Numbered from the stretch's first letter, positions 45,632 through 55,255 are shown. The stretch: DNA of 64,000 nucleotides from Rheinheimera sp. EpRS3 (GCF_001513785.1 NZ_LNQS01000008.1:682001-746000); one strand, 5' to 3'. The notes: generated by a model from the sequence alone, not told the origin. Numbers and translations are program-made.

Positions 45632-46531
45632 ATGATCGATGAACGCGAATTCCTGCGCCAGCAAATGCTGAAGCCGCTGCTTGCTAAACTCACCGGCACC
45701 GGTGTCAACGAAAGCTGTATACCCGGGCTAAAACTATATCGCAGCAATGCGCCGACATCTGCAACGCCCACCCTTTATGAACCAACACTTTGCCTGTTAC
45801 TGCAGGGCAACAAGCAAATATTACTTGGCGAAGAAATGCTGCAGTACAATCCGCTGCAGTATTTACTGGTACCGGTAATGCTGCCTGTTAGCGGTAAAAT
45901 TATCCGGGCCAGCAGTAACGAACCTTATCTGGGTGTAAGTATCAGTCTGGATTTACGTGAGTTAACCGAGCTGGTCATTGATTTGGGCGATAAAGTACCG
46001 CGCCAGCCAGCGCCGGCGCGTGGCATCAGTATTGGCGACGCCGACCTTGATTTACTATCAGTATTTCAGCGTATTTTTGCTTTGTTGGAACGCCCGCAGG
46101 ATATAGCAGTATTACATCCGTTGTTAAAGCGCGAGCTGCTGTACCGTTTGCTGTTAAGTCCTGCAGGCAGCCATTTGCGGGAATTTACGTTGCTCGATAG
46201 CCAGGCTAGCCGGATCGGCAAAGTAATAGATCTGCTGCGCCAGCGCTATAACCAGCCATTGCGCATAAAAGAGCTGGCTGACGCCGCGCATTTAAGTGAA
46301 TCCGCACTGTTTCAAAGCTTTAAAGCGGTAACCTCAATGTCTCCGTTGCAATTTCAAAAGCAGCTGCGTTTAAATGAAGCGCGCCGCATTATGCTGTACG
46401 AAGGTTTAGAAGCGGCTACTGCCAGTTATAAGGTAGGTTATGAGAGCCCATCGCAGTTTAGCCGTGAGTACAGCCGTTTATTTGGTGCACCACCAAAAGC
46501 CGATGTGGCCCGTTTTCGCCAGACGCTATAA
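45632..46531 (+). CDS. AraC-family regulator
   Basis: 299 aa from the ATG at 45632 (GGAGAAG upstream). The N-terminal AraC_N domain (about 25-170: LYEPTLCLLLQGNKQILLGEEMLQYNPLQYLLV) is of the type found beside oxidoreductase and efflux genes; the C-terminal pair of helix-turn-helix motifs (about 190-295) contains RIKELADAAHLSESALFQSFKAVTSMSPLQF and VGYESPSQFSREYSRLFG. Neighbours are the pump regulator and a DMT exporter; the targets are not shown by the sequence. Confidence 0.92.
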   Translation: MIDEREFLRQQMLKPLLAKLTGTGVNESCIPGLKLYRSNAPTSATPTLYEPTLCLLLQGNKQILLGEEMLQYNPLQYLLVPVMLPVSGKIIRASSNEPYLGVSISLDLRELTELVIDLGDKVPRQPAPARGISIGDADLDLLSVFQRIFALLERPQDIAVLHPLLKRELLYRLLLSPAGSHLREFTLLDSQASRIGKVIDLLRQRYNQPLRIKELADAAHLSESALFQSFKAVTSMSPLQFQKQLRLNEARRIMLYEGLEAATASYKVGYESPSQFSREYSRLFGAPPKADVARFRQTL

Positions 46532-46610
46532 ATTTTCTGCCCGGCGCACTATTTTAACCCGGCACAAGGCTTTATGATCGCTATCTTGTTTGCTGCGAAC
46601 TGCGCCCACT

Positions 46611-47552
46611 ATGCCATCCACTATGAAAAACATGCTGCTGTATCTGGTTACTGTACTGATTTGGGGCTCTACCTGGTTTGCTATTGAATTTCAGCTAGGC
46701 GAGGTGGCGATAGAAGTATCGTTGTTATACCGCTTTGCTATCGCAGCGGCTTTAATGTGGCTATTTTGCTGGTGGCGCAAACTTAATATGCATTTTACGC
46801 TGCGCCAGCATGGTTTTATCTTCCTGCTTGCCAGCCTGAATTTTGCGCTGAATTTTTTGTTTATTTATCAGGCGCAGCAATACCTTACCTCTGCCATGAC
46901 AGCCATTGCCTTTACCACCATGCTGCTGATGAATATCGTTAACACCCGGCTGTTTTTCGGCAAACCGGTAGCCAAACGCATCTATTTTGGTGCTTTGCTC
47001 GGTATTGCCGGCATTGTGGTGCTGTTCTGGCCGGATTTAGACGGTATTGATTTTACCAACGCCAGCCTGCTGGGCCTGCTGCTGATTTTATCCGGCGCCT
47101 TGTCGGCGTCATTCGGCAATATGGTAAGTGTACGTAACTCGCGGGAAAACATGCCAATTATGCAGGTAAATGCCTGGGGTATGTTGTATGGCACCCTGGT
47201 ACTGCTGGCAGCCGCGCTTTTTAAAGGCCATAGTTTTAATTTTAGTACCGAACCGGCCTATGTTATCTCCTTGTTGTATTTATCGGTGTTTGGCTCAGTT
47301 GTCGCCTTTGCCAGTTACTTTGCCCTGCTAAAACAAATTGGCCCGGAAAAAGCCAGCTACACCATAGTGTTATTTCCGCTGGTCGCCGTTGTGCTTAGCA
47401 CCTTATTTGAAGGTTTTCACTGGACCGGCTACACCTTTAGCGGCTTTGCGCTGGTGCTGCTGGGCAATGCTATTGTACTTACGCCCTTTGCCAAAATTAG
47501 GGCGCTACTGTTGGCGCGCCCCCCCAGCTTGCGCCCTGACATCCGGCACTAA
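46611..47552 (+). CDS. EamA/DMT-family transporter
   Basis: 313 aa from the ATG at 46611 (an ATG at 46623 is also possible; no clear ribosome site). Ten predicted helices in two EamA repeats: first repeat begins LLYLVTVLIWGSTWFAIEFQLG, second begins GLLLILSGALSASFGNM and contains YFALLKQIGPEKASYTIVLFPLVAVVLSTLFEG. Such carriers export metabolites or amino acids; no substrate can be stated. Located after the AraC gene on the same strand with a 79-bp gap, so joint control is possible. Confidence 0.9.
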   Translation: MPSTMKNMLLYLVTVLIWGSTWFAIEFQLGEVAIEVSLLYRFAIAAALMWLFCWWRKLNMHFTLRQHGFIFLLASLNFALNFLFIYQAQQYLTSAMTAIAFTTMLLMNIVNTRLFFGKPVAKRIYFGALLGIAGIVVLFWPDLDGIDFTNASLLGLLLILSGALSASFGNMVSVRNSRENMPIMQVNAWGMLYGTLVLLAAALFKGHSFNFSTEPAYVISLLYLSVFGSVVAFASYFALLKQIGPEKASYTIVLFPLVAVVLSTLFEGFHWTGYTFSGFALVLLGNAIVLTPFAKIRALLLARPPSLRPDIRH

Positions 47553-47570
47553 ATTAAGAAGCGCTGGCCG

Positions 47571-48437
47571 TCAGATCCGGCCCTGCGCTCTAAGTTGTTG
47601 GCCAATACGTTGTATTTCCTGCTCACCTTGCACCAGTGCCTGCCGGTTGGTATGCACTGAGTACGACCCCTTCACCAGCGGATGTGGGTGCGGCATTGCT
47701 GCGCCAAAGACAAAAGAGGTGGCGCCATTTGCCATCACGCTGATCGCTTGCTCTGTTGCCTCAAACACCACTATCTCGCCTTTCTTGATAGCGCCAGGGC
47801 CAGTTAAATTGCCTTTATAAAGCGACAACCACGCCACCGTTTGCCCTGGCTCTGGCTGGTAGTGCCAAACCTCGCCGTCCTGCAACTGCACATGGTAGTA
47901 ATTAACACCGGCAGTAAATTCGATAGGGCTTTTTGCCCCCTGATACTGCCCCAGCAGTACAGCAACCTGGCCGACAACAGGAATATCGGCCGGGTCGATA
48001 TTTTGGCTTTGCGCCAGCGAGTTTTCATCATGCTGTGGCAACGCCACCCACAGTTGGAAAAACTCAAGCGGCAGGTCGCCCCAAACGCCGCCATCATGCC
48101 AAACGCCATTGCCTGCTTTCATCCACTCCATACCGCCCGTTTTAACCACACCTTGGTCGCCTGCGGTGTCCTGATAAAATATTGCGCCACTAATAGGCAA
48201 CGATAAGGTGGCAATACCCGAATGTGGATGCATACCAAACAATTTATTTTTTGTTGGTGGCACTACACCGTAGTCCAGAAATACAAAGGGTTTAATCAAC
48301 TCACCTAAGTCTGATGGGCTAACCAGCCGGGTTATTGGCCCTCTGGTGGTGCCGCTGGTCCGCGCCACAATAGTGCGGGCTGTCAAATTTTGGTCTACCG
48401 TGCTTTCAGTGTGTGTGTGCTTAATAACAGTATTCAT
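47571..48437 (-). CDS. Pirin-family protein
   Basis: 288 aa from the ATG at 48437, placed by GGAGGAAC upstream; the longer frame lacks a ribosome site. Two cupin barrels. The N-terminal metal site is clear: MHPHSGIATLSLPISG and HDGGVWGDLPLEFFQLWVALP. The C-terminal barrel has VNYYHVQLQDGEVWHY. Bacterial pirins are metal-binding cupins, some with quercetinase activity. Divergent from a LysR gene with a palindrome in between. Confidence 0.92.
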   Translation of the reverse strand: MNTVIKHTHTESTVDQNLTARTIVARTSGTTRGPITRLVSPSDLGELIKPFVFLDYGVVPPTKNKLFGMHPHSGIATLSLPISGAIFYQDTAGDQGVVKTGGMEWMKAGNGVWHDGGVWGDLPLEFFQLWVALPQHDENSLAQSQNIDPADIPVVGQVAVLLGQYQGAKSPIEFTAGVNYYHVQLQDGEVWHYQPEPGQTVAWLSLYKGNLTGPGAIKKGEIVVFEATEQAISVMANGATSFVFGAAMPHPHPLVKGSYSVHTNRQALVQGEQEIQRIGQQLRAQGRI

Positions 48438-48488
48438 AATGTGTTCCTCCGTTGATGAACAAAAGCATAACCGATAGAAAAACATCAA

Positions 48489-48519
48489 AATAGCCTATAT
48501 GATTAGATGAAAACCATCT
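48489..48519. promoter_or_regulatory. Candidate LysR operator between pirin and lysR
   Basis: ATAGCCTAT (48490-48498 region) and the palindrome AGATGAAAACCATCT (48505-48519) fill the 95-bp gap between the two divergent starts. The second palindrome is close to the lysR ATG and fits a LysR-type autoregulatory site. Binding is inferred. Confidence 0.4.
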
Positions 48520-48532
48520 GGAATTTAGATAC

Positions 48533-49417
48533 ATGCTTGACGCAGTCACCCTCGATCAACTTCGTACCTTTGTTGCCGCAGCGGAAGAAGGCAGCTTTTC
48601 TGCGGCGGGGCGCAAAATAAAGCGGGCGCAGTCTGTAATCAGCCATACTCTGGCCAACCTGGAGCTGCAGTTGGGTGTAGTGCTGTTTGATCGCAGCAAC
48701 CGCTACCCCAAGCTTACAGAAGCAGGCGAATCGTTGCTGCTGGATGCCAAGGCGGTAATTGATAGTATGGATCTGTTAAAAGCCAGAGCGCATTCATTAG
48801 CAGAAGGCCTGGAGCCGGAGCTGTCGGTCGCAGTGGATGTGATGTTTCCAATGGATACGCTGACCGCAGCTGTGGGTTATTGCAAAGCGCATTTTGAACA
48901 TACGCCACTGCGGCTTTATGTTGAAGCCCTTGGCGGCGTTACCCAGCAGGTAATGGATGGCACCTGCCGGTTGGGTATTATCGGCTCTTTACCGCTGGTG
49001 CCGGATGAGTTAACCGTAGAGCCGCTGAGCAATATTCAGTTTGCTACTGTGGTATCCCCCGGGCACCCGCTCGCACAACAGCCTGTTGATATCACCGAAG
49101 AAGAGTTAAGCCGCCATGTGCAGTTAATTCTGACTGATCGCACAACGCTTTCCAGTGGCCGCAATTTTGGTGTGATGTCGCCGCTTACCTGGCGTTTAGC
49201 TGATCTTGGCGCTAAACATGCGTTTTTAAAGGCCGGCTTTGGCTGGGGGCATATGCCAAAGCATATAGTGGAAAAAGATCTCGCCGATGGCTTACTGGTG
49301 TCATTAACGCTGCAAAATATGCCTGCAGCGGCAATGTATTTAACCACTAAGATTGTTTATCGCAAAGAAGCCCCACCCGGCCCAGCTGGCAGAGCTTTTA
49401 TTTCACAGCTAAAATGA
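48533..49417 (+). CDS. LysR-family regulator next to pirin
   Basis: 294 aa. N-terminal helix-turn-helix VTLDQLRTFVAAAEEGSFSAAGRKIKRAQSVISHTLANLELQLG, then a substrate-binding domain (about 90-290). No ribosome site is obvious before the ATG. Divergent from pirin and 55 bp convergent to a nitroreductase gene, a setting common for regulators of pirin and quinone/nitro-reductase genes. It shares the overall pattern of the LysR protein at the right end of the window (same SFSAAGRK, RxQSxIS and LGG residues), so the two are paralogues or analogues of one type. Confidence 0.93.
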   Translation: MLDAVTLDQLRTFVAAAEEGSFSAAGRKIKRAQSVISHTLANLELQLGVVLFDRSNRYPKLTEAGESLLLDAKAVIDSMDLLKARAHSLAEGLEPELSVAVDVMFPMDTLTAAVGYCKAHFEHTPLRLYVEALGGVTQQVMDGTCRLGIIGSLPLVPDELTVEPLSNIQFATVVSPGHPLAQQPVDITEEELSRHVQLILTDRTTLSSGRNFGVMSPLTWRLADLGAKHAFLKAGFGWGHMPKHIVEKDLADGLLVSLTLQNMPAAAMYLTTKIVYRKEAPPGPAGRAFISQLK

Positions 49418-49472
49418 CAAAGCAGAAGCTTCACGCCTCTGCTTTGTTTCTACAAACAGTTTCTAAAAGCCG

Positions 49473-50111
49473 TTAGTTAATTTCTGTCACAAACTGCTCG
49501 CGGCTGCGCCGTACTTTGGTCAGGTTAACCAGCCAGTCGCCTTCATCTGCCCGATAACCCAGCGGCATTAACACGACCGAGCGTAAACCTTTTTGTTTAA
49601 GGTCCAGTATTTCATCTACTTTAGCCGGGTCAAAGCCTTCGATTGGTGTGCTGTCTACTTTCAGCTCTGCGGCGGCAATCAGCGCCGAGCCTAAACCAAT
49701 ATATGCCTGGCGGGCAGCGTGCTGGAAATTTGTTTCAGCATCGCGCTGCGGATAGGTGTTCAGCAGCATTGCGCGGTAGTTTTCCCAGCCTTCGTTTTTA
49801 AAACCACGAATCTCGTTGGTTAAATCAAACATCTGGTTAATACGCTCTGCGGTGTAGTTGTCCCAGGCGGCAAATACCAGTAAGTGCGAACTGTCGGTGA
49901 TCTGGCTTTGGTTCCAGGCATGCGGCTTAATTTGTTCGCGCAGGGCCGGGTTGGTTACCACCAGCACTTCATACGGCTGTAAACCACTGGATGTAGCTGT
50001 TAAGCGGATGGCTTCCAGAATTAAGTCCACTTTGTCTTGCGTAACAACCTTGCTCGGGTCGTATTTTTTGGTGGCGTAGCGCCAGGTTAAATTACTGATT
50101 ACATCCGACAT
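49473..50111 (-). CDS. Nitroreductase-family NAD(P)H-dependent oxidoreductase
   Basis: 212 aa, FMN-binding. The N terminus ISNLTWRYATKKYDPSK and the SSGLQPYEVLVV region, then WDNYTAERINQ, AARQAYIGLGSALIAAAEL and the C-terminal PLGYRADEGDW, are typical of NfsB-like nitroreductases. It reduces nitroaromatics or quinones. It is convergent to the LysR gene and probably forms part of the same oxidative/electrophile defence set as pirin. GGAAG precedes the ATG. Confidence 0.93.
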   Translation of the reverse strand: MSDVISNLTWRYATKKYDPSKVVTQDKVDLILEAIRLTATSSGLQPYEVLVVTNPALREQIKPHAWNQSQITDSSHLLVFAAWDNYTAERINQMFDLTNEIRGFKNEGWENYRAMLLNTYPQRDAETNFQHAARQAYIGLGSALIAAAELKVDSTPIEGFDPAKVDEILDLKQKGLRSVVLMPLGYRADEGDWLVNLTKVRRSREQFVTEIN

Positions 50112-50217
50112 CTGTACTTCCTAAAAGATAAACCGAAACTGCATTATACGCCCGGCTGTTTCTGTTTTATTAGTTCAGTTTATGCTGATATATGACAAAA
50201 AATTTTGTTTGCTATAA

Positions 50218-51060
50218 CTAAAACTCTTGCTGTACCCGTAAAAACCGGGCAAAACGTGGGATGCCGTTATTGGTATAACCATTGTAGCGATAGGTAATTA
50301 CTGCGCCAATTTCTGGTGGTGTCTGGCGTAGTGCATCGGTTAAGCCGCTGCCAATGGCAAACTCTTTGCCTTGAGGCGTTTTAACAATTAGCGCCCCCAC
50401 CATGCCCTTATACTTGCCTTTACCGGGCCGGTAACCAATAACCTCGGCTTCGGTATCCTGATAAGTTTTTAGTTTGAGTAAATCGCTGCTGCGGCCGGTT
50501 TTATATAAGGCATCCTGACGGTGCAGCATTAAGCCTTCGGCACCGTTACTTTCCAGCTCGCTAAGTTTGGCCTGCAGCGCGGCGTTATCCGCAATACGAA
50601 ACTGCGGTACCAGCATTAAATACCTGCTGCTGTGTTGCTGAACAAGGCGTTGCATAGCCTCAATGCGCTCAGTAAAAGTACCCTCAGCATTCGGCAGCTC
50701 AAAAATGTAATAGCGGATTTGCTGCCACTGCGCATCAATAGCCTGATGTTTACTGACAATACTTAAGGTATCGGCAAACTTATTGCGGCCCAGCCACAGC
50801 TCGCCATCCAGTTTTTGGCTGGGGAAATCCGCCACAAACCACTCTGGCGCAGCAATGGCATTACCACCACGGGAGATCAGTTGTTTACCATCCCAGTAAG
50901 CGCGCACACCATCAAGCTTTTCGCTTACCCAATACTGCTGCACATCGATATTGCCGTGATACACTTCAGCCAGCAGTAAATCGGGTTTAGTCGCCGCTAT
51001 TAACTGAAAGCAGAAATGAAAACAGCAGATAAAAAACAACGAAGTTAACTTTTTAATCAT
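50218..51060 (-). CDS. Periplasmic ATP-dependent DNA ligase (LigE type)
   Basis: 280 aa. Signal peptide (MIKKLTSLFFICCFHFCFQLIAA) followed by a minimal ligase: nucleotidyl-lysine motif I SEKLDGVR (K48), motif III LDGELWLG, motif IV EGLMLH, motif V DLLKLKTY, and a short OB-fold domain (EVIGYRPGKGKYKGMVGALIV ... RYNGYTNNGIPRFARFLRV). Exported minimal ligases of this kind occur in competent proteobacteria and are thought to act on extracellular or incoming DNA. No competence genes are adjacent. Alone on its strand between the nitroreductase and the serine hydrolase. Confidence 0.93.
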   Translation of the reverse strand: MIKKLTSLFFICCFHFCFQLIAATKPDLLLAEVYHGNIDVQQYWVSEKLDGVRAYWDGKQLISRGGNAIAAPEWFVADFPSQKLDGELWLGRNKFADTLSIVSKHQAIDAQWQQIRYYIFELPNAEGTFTERIEAMQRLVQQHSSRYLMLVPQFRIADNAALQAKLSELESNGAEGLMLHRQDALYKTGRSSDLLKLKTYQDTEAEVIGYRPGKGKYKGMVGALIVKTPQGKEFAIGSGLTDALRQTPPEIGAVITYRYNGYTNNGIPRFARFLRVQQEF

Positions 51061-51130
51061 TATTTAGCATCTTTTTATTTAAAATAAAAAGTATAGTAAC
51101 CCGCCCTGTTTCGGCAAGGGCAAACACAGA

Positions 51131-52363
51131 TTACTGAAAATGATCAGAAAGAGCCTGCAAGAAGCTGTATTCATTTAATCCGGCACGGTTAAGCGGTTTG
51201 GCCTGCGCGCTCCACATTGCCACCACCAGTTGTTTATCCGGATCAACAAACAGATACTGGCCAAAAATACCCTCGGCCGCATAGCTTCTGCCGTACAGCG
51301 GCCAAAACATATAGCCGTAGTCGACCGTTTCGCCGCCGATCACCTGGCGGCTGCTGGCGGCCTTAGTCCAGCCTTGCGGCAATACCCGCTCGCTGCCAGT
51401 TGTCGTGTTAATTACGCCGTCATTAAGTAAAAATAAGCCAAAACGAGCGTAATCACTCAAGGTTGCCGACAAACCGCTGCCACCTATTTCCAGGCCATCG
51501 GGCGATTGCAGCCACCAGTTGGCGTCTGCTTCCATACCCAGCTTCGACCAGATTTTTTCTGACAAATACTCGGCCACCGGCTTACCAGTCGCGGCTTGCA
51601 CCAAAGCCCCTGCCAGTTGGGTTTCACCGGTACTGTAGTTCCACACGGTGCCGGGCGCAGCTGCGCGCGGTAACGACGCCATCAAGTCTAAAATAGCGCC
51701 GGGCTGCTGGCTTATTTGCGCCTCCAGCATGCGTCGGCGGTCTGATGTCGGGTCGGTGTAGGTTTCATTCCAGGCAACGCCGGAACTCATTTGCAGCAGG
51801 TGTTTAACCGTTACGCCATCGTAAGCGGTACCTTTAAAACGCGGCAGATAGTTAACGATAGGGTCGTCAATACTGTTGATATGGCCGTCATGTATTGCCG
51901 CACCAATTAAGGTTGCGGTAATAGATTTAACCACCGACATCGACATCCAGCGGCTATGTTCGTTATTACCCAGCAGGTATTTCTCAAACACTATTTCACC
52001 GCGGTGGATAATCAGCAAGCCGCTGACACGGTTCATCGACAGTACGTCGCACAAATCATAGGTTTTGCCATCAACGCTGTAGGAAAAATCCTGCAATGGC
52101 TGCTTGCTAAGCGGCAGGGTACTTACTGTTTTGCCACGCGCTACCGTGCGGGTTGGGAACAACCGGTCGATATTGCGAAAGGTGTTAACCTGAATATCCG
52201 GGTACAGTTTGCCATCATACAGCTGGCGCACCGTGCCGATGGGCTCTTTGGCATGGCGATAAGGTGTTTGCGCTGCGCTGTCTGTTGCTGCGGCGTTTGC
52301 AAGGCTGCTAAATGCCAGCAATACCGCTGCGGTGAAGGCTGTTTTAAATTGGCAGATGTACAT
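51131..52363 (-). CDS. Serine hydrolase of the class C beta-lactamase/esterase family
   Basis: 410 aa. Signal peptide (MYICQFKTAFTAAVLLAFSSLANAAA). Catalytic motif SxxK at S143-VV-K146 (MSMSVVKSITATLIG) and the Tyr of YSTGETQ (Y243); the third motif is near GGSGLSA rather than KTG. Members act as esterases, peptidases or D-aminopeptidases; beta-lactamase activity is not implied. Alone on its strand between LigE and mtgA. Confidence 0.9.
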   Translation of the reverse strand: MYICQFKTAFTAAVLLAFSSLANAAATDSAAQTPYRHAKEPIGTVRQLYDGKLYPDIQVNTFRNIDRLFPTRTVARGKTVSTLPLSKQPLQDFSYSVDGKTYDLCDVLSMNRVSGLLIIHRGEIVFEKYLLGNNEHSRWMSMSVVKSITATLIGAAIHDGHINSIDDPIVNYLPRFKGTAYDGVTVKHLLQMSSGVAWNETYTDPTSDRRRMLEAQISQQPGAILDLMASLPRAAAPGTVWNYSTGETQLAGALVQAATGKPVAEYLSEKIWSKLGMEADANWWLQSPDGLEIGGSGLSATLSDYARFGLFLLNDGVINTTTGSERVLPQGWTKAASSRQVIGGETVDYGYMFWPLYGRSYAAEGIFGQYLFVDPDKQLVVAMWSAQAKPLNRAGLNEYSFLQALSDHFQ

Positions 52364-52442
52364 TAGGCCTGACTCCTTTTTTAGATGGTGTTAACTGTAC
52401 CCCTACAAAGGCGACTTAAGTATTGCTAATCTCTTTGTCTTG

Positions 52443-53132
52443 TTAATTAAGGATAGGTTTTAAATAGCCCGCGCCCAGTTGCCGCATTTGCCGTTCAACC
52501 CAAACAACCCGTTCACGCAGGTAAGGCGTTAAATTGCGGGCGTCGCGGCTGCGTGGGCCTGGCAGCAGTACGGCCAGTCGTGCGGCTTCGTTAACACTGA
52601 GCCTGCTGGCCGGTTTGCCAAAATAATGCTGGCTGGCCGCTTCTACGCCGTAAATGCCTTTACCAAATTCGGCGATATTTAAATACACTTCGAGTATGCG
52701 CTTTTTACCCCAAACTGCTTCCAGGCTTAGCGCCAATGTGGCTTCCAGGCCCTTACGCACCAGGCTGCGGCCCGGCCACAGCAACAGGTTTTTCGCCGTT
52801 TGCTGGCTAATAGTACTGGCACCGCGCAAGCCGTCACCATCGTCAAACCGTTCCAGAGCGTTTTTTATCTCGGCCATATCAACACCAAAATGCTCAGGGA
52901 AACGCTGATCTTCCGAGGCAACCACCGCCAGCGCCACATGCGCCGGCAGCTTATCAATGCTTACCCACTGCTGGCTAACCGGATAAGGGCTTTGCAGCAT
53001 AAAAGCTGATGTCGGTGGCGGCACAAAGCGTAATGTCAGTAACAGTGCCAGTAACAATAGCAACAGTACCAGCACAAAGCGCCAGATAACAAACCATGTC
53101 CAACCGAAAAAACCGCGTTCACGCTGTGCCAT
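52443..53132 (-). CDS. mtgA: Monofunctional biosynthetic peptidoglycan transglycosylase MtgA
   Basis: 229 aa: one N-terminal helix (about 13-33), then a GT51 domain with the catalytic Glu in ASEDQRFPEHFGVD, RGASTISQQTAKNLLLW, and YLNIAEFGKGIYGVEAAS and FGKPA. It polymerises lipid II without a transpeptidase domain and acts at the septum. Length and order are as in E. coli (242 aa). It stands alone, downstream of a YihY-family gene on the same strand. Confidence 0.96.
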   Translation of the reverse strand: MAQRERGFFGWTWFVIWRFVLVLLLLLLALLLTLRFVPPPTSAFMLQSPYPVSQQWVSIDKLPAHVALAVVASEDQRFPEHFGVDMAEIKNALERFDDGDGLRGASTISQQTAKNLLLWPGRSLVRKGLEATLALSLEAVWGKKRILEVYLNIAEFGKGIYGVEAASQHYFGKPASRLSVNEAARLAVLLPGPRSRDARNLTPYLRERVVWVERQMRQLGAGYLKPILN

Positions 53133-53235
53133 TTACTCTCTCTTATCAGGCTCTGTCGCCGGCAACGGGCAACAGTATAGGTTACTGAGCATTAAAGCCA
53201 AACGCGGCTCAATGTGCAAAATAGCTGCCGCAGCC

Positions 53236-54174
53236 TCAACTTTGCTGCACTTCTTCGATCAATTCCCTGTGCACACACACCGCTGTACTTTTGGGGCGAA
53301 TGGGCTTGCCTCTGCCCTCAAGGTGCGCCCGCGTAAAGGACGCACCAAACAGCAGAATCATGGAGGAATAGTTTACCCACAACAGTAGCAGTGCCAGAGA
53401 ACCAGCAGCTCCATAAGCCGATGCCGTAGCAGTATAGGCCAGATAAATTGAGATAAGCGACCGGCCTGCCGTAAACAAAATGGCGGTGATAAAAGCACCA
53501 AGTAGCACATCGCCCCAGGATAGCCGCACATCGGGCAGAATCTTGAACATCGCCGCAAACAGCAGCGTGATCACCAGTAGCGACAGCACAAGCTCCATAC
53601 CCACCATTGCCCAAGCCGGAACCGGCAGCCATCCCTCAGCAAACGCCATAATGCTGCGTAACGCCACCGACAACAGCAGCGACACCAACATAATAAAACC
53701 GATGGACAGGATAATAGTCAGCGATAGCAACCGGCTTTTAATGAAAACCCACAGGTTGTTTCTTTTAGGACGGGGGGCAACATCCCAGATCTGATTCAGC
53801 GACTGCTGCATTTGCGCAAAAACCGTGGTGGCACCCACTATGGTGGCAATAATCCCTATCAACGCCGGCCAGATACCACTCTGGTCGATCTGTGAATTGA
53901 TCACTGCTGTTTGCACCACTCCGGCAGCATCCGGACCAAGCGTGGCCTCAAGCTGCGCAAACAGTTCCCCCTGAACCGCGCTCTCGCCCATAACCAGCCC
54001 GACCAGACCAACAACCACTACCAAAATCGGCGCGATAGAGAAAACAGTAAAGAACGCCAGTGCTGCAGCATAAATAAAGGCCTGACTGGCCAGCCAGTTG
54101 CTGATCGCAGCAGCCAAAATACTCAGCCAGTAGCGCACCACAGCGGGGAGTTTATTGTAAATCTTGATAACCAT
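53236..54174 (-). CDS. YihY/BrkB-family inner-membrane protein
   Basis: 312 aa from the ATG at 54174; the longer frame lacks a ribosome site. Six predicted helices: ASQAFIYAAALAFFTVFSIAPILVVVVGLVGLV near the start, then IWPALIGIIATIVGATTVFAQ, LTIILSIGFIMLVSLLLS, MELVLSLLVITLLFAAMF and YGAAGSLALLLLWVNYSSMILLFG. The motif LNQIWDV after helix 3 is family-typical. Function unknown, despite the old tRNA-processing (RNase BN) name. The basic-acidic tail ends ELIEEVQQS. Confidence 0.9.
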   Translation of the reverse strand: MVIKIYNKLPAVVRYWLSILAAAISNWLASQAFIYAAALAFFTVFSIAPILVVVVGLVGLVMGESAVQGELFAQLEATLGPDAAGVVQTAVINSQIDQSGIWPALIGIIATIVGATTVFAQMQQSLNQIWDVAPRPKRNNLWVFIKSRLLSLTIILSIGFIMLVSLLLSVALRSIMAFAEGWLPVPAWAMVGMELVLSLLVITLLFAAMFKILPDVRLSWGDVLLGAFITAILFTAGRSLISIYLAYTATASAYGAAGSLALLLLWVNYSSMILLFGASFTRAHLEGRGKPIRPKSTAVCVHRELIEEVQQS

Positions 54175-54343
54175 GCTCGATAGTACCTTAGCGTTGCAGC
54201 GAATATCGCCTATTACAGCCAAAACAAGCGTTATATGATAGCAAGAAATGTGCAGCGAAAATGTTACTATTGCTGTTACGCTGGTATTGATGGCTGATAC
54301 CGCTTACCACTTCAATTCACTGCAAAATAATAAGGCGCTGGTT

Positions 54344-55255
54344 ATGACCCTGGCTAAAAGTTTTCGCTATTTCTCATTTTTCAGTACATTAAGTTTTGCT
54401 GCCGTACTGGTCAGTTGCAGCACAACGCCGGTAACGCCGCCCGCCCCACCGGCAAGTGACTGGGTTAACAGCTGTACCGACTGGGACGACTGGGATAAAG
54501 CCGGGCCGCCGTATCAAATTTATGGCAACACTTATTATGTGGGTACCTGTGGTATCAGCGCTATTCTGATCACCAGTGCTGACGGCCATATTCTGATCGA
54601 TGGCGCCACCGCAGCGGGTGCAGAGGTCATCGCCGCCAATATCCGTGCACTTGGCTTTTCACTGCAGGACGTGAAACTGCTGCTGCAAAGCCACGAGCAC
54701 TTCGACCATGTTGCCGGTTTAGCGCAGCTGCAGCAGTTAAGCGGCGCAAAGCTGCTGGCATCGCCTGCAGCAGCGCCGGTGTTAAGCAGTGGCGTGGTAG
54801 ATGCAGCCGATCCGCAAGCCGGCATGCACGAGCCGTTCCCGCCCGTCAGGGTGGATGGCCTGGTTACAGCAGGCCAGCAGGTTACTTTGGGCAAGCTCAG
54901 CCTGATGCCGGTGGCAACGCCGGGGCATACCCCTGGTGCATTAAGCTGGCAGTGGAGCAGTTGTGAAGCGCAGCAGTGTCAGGTGCTGGTGTATGCCGAC
55001 AGCTTATCGCCGGTTAGCAGCGACAGTTATCGTTTTAGCCAGCATCTGAGTTACCTGAAAGCTTACCGCGCCGGGCTGGATAAACTGGCAACGCTGGAGT
55101 GCCAAATTCTGCTTACGCCGCACCCGTCGGCCAGTAATATGCGTACACGACTGCAAAGCAGCACCGGTTTAACCGATACCAACGGCTGTGTGATGTATTC
55201 ACAAGCAGTAAAGCAGCGGCTGCAAAAGCGTTTAACAGAAGAAACAGCACAATAA
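54344..55255 (+). CDS. Subclass B3 metallo-beta-lactamase, predicted lipoprotein
   Basis: 303 aa from the ATG at 54344 (AAGG upstream). A lipobox LVSC-ST (Cys 25) suggests lipid anchoring. Zinc ligands of subclass B3 are present: HEHFDH (H117, H119, D121, H122), His in ATPGHTPG and His in LLTPHPSAS. It hydrolyses beta-lactams, commonly including carbapenems, in the periplasm. Close to environmental B3 enzymes such as those of Rheinheimera and Stenotrophomonas L1-like types; the exact spectrum cannot be read from sequence. The last 261 bp recur at 58859-59119 as a diverged remnant of a second copy. Confidence 0.92.
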   Translation: MTLAKSFRYFSFFSTLSFAAVLVSCSTTPVTPPAPPASDWVNSCTDWDDWDKAGPPYQIYGNTYYVGTCGISAILITSADGHILIDGATAAGAEVIAANIRALGFSLQDVKLLLQSHEHFDHVAGLAQLQQLSGAKLLASPAAAPVLSSGVVDAADPQAGMHEPFPPVRVDGLVTAGQQVTLGKLSLMPVATPGHTPGALSWQWSSCEAQQCQVLVYADSLSPVSSDSYRFSQHLSYLKAYRAGLDKLATLECQILLTPHPSASNMRTRLQSSTGLTDTNGCVMYSQAVKQRLQKRLTEETAQ

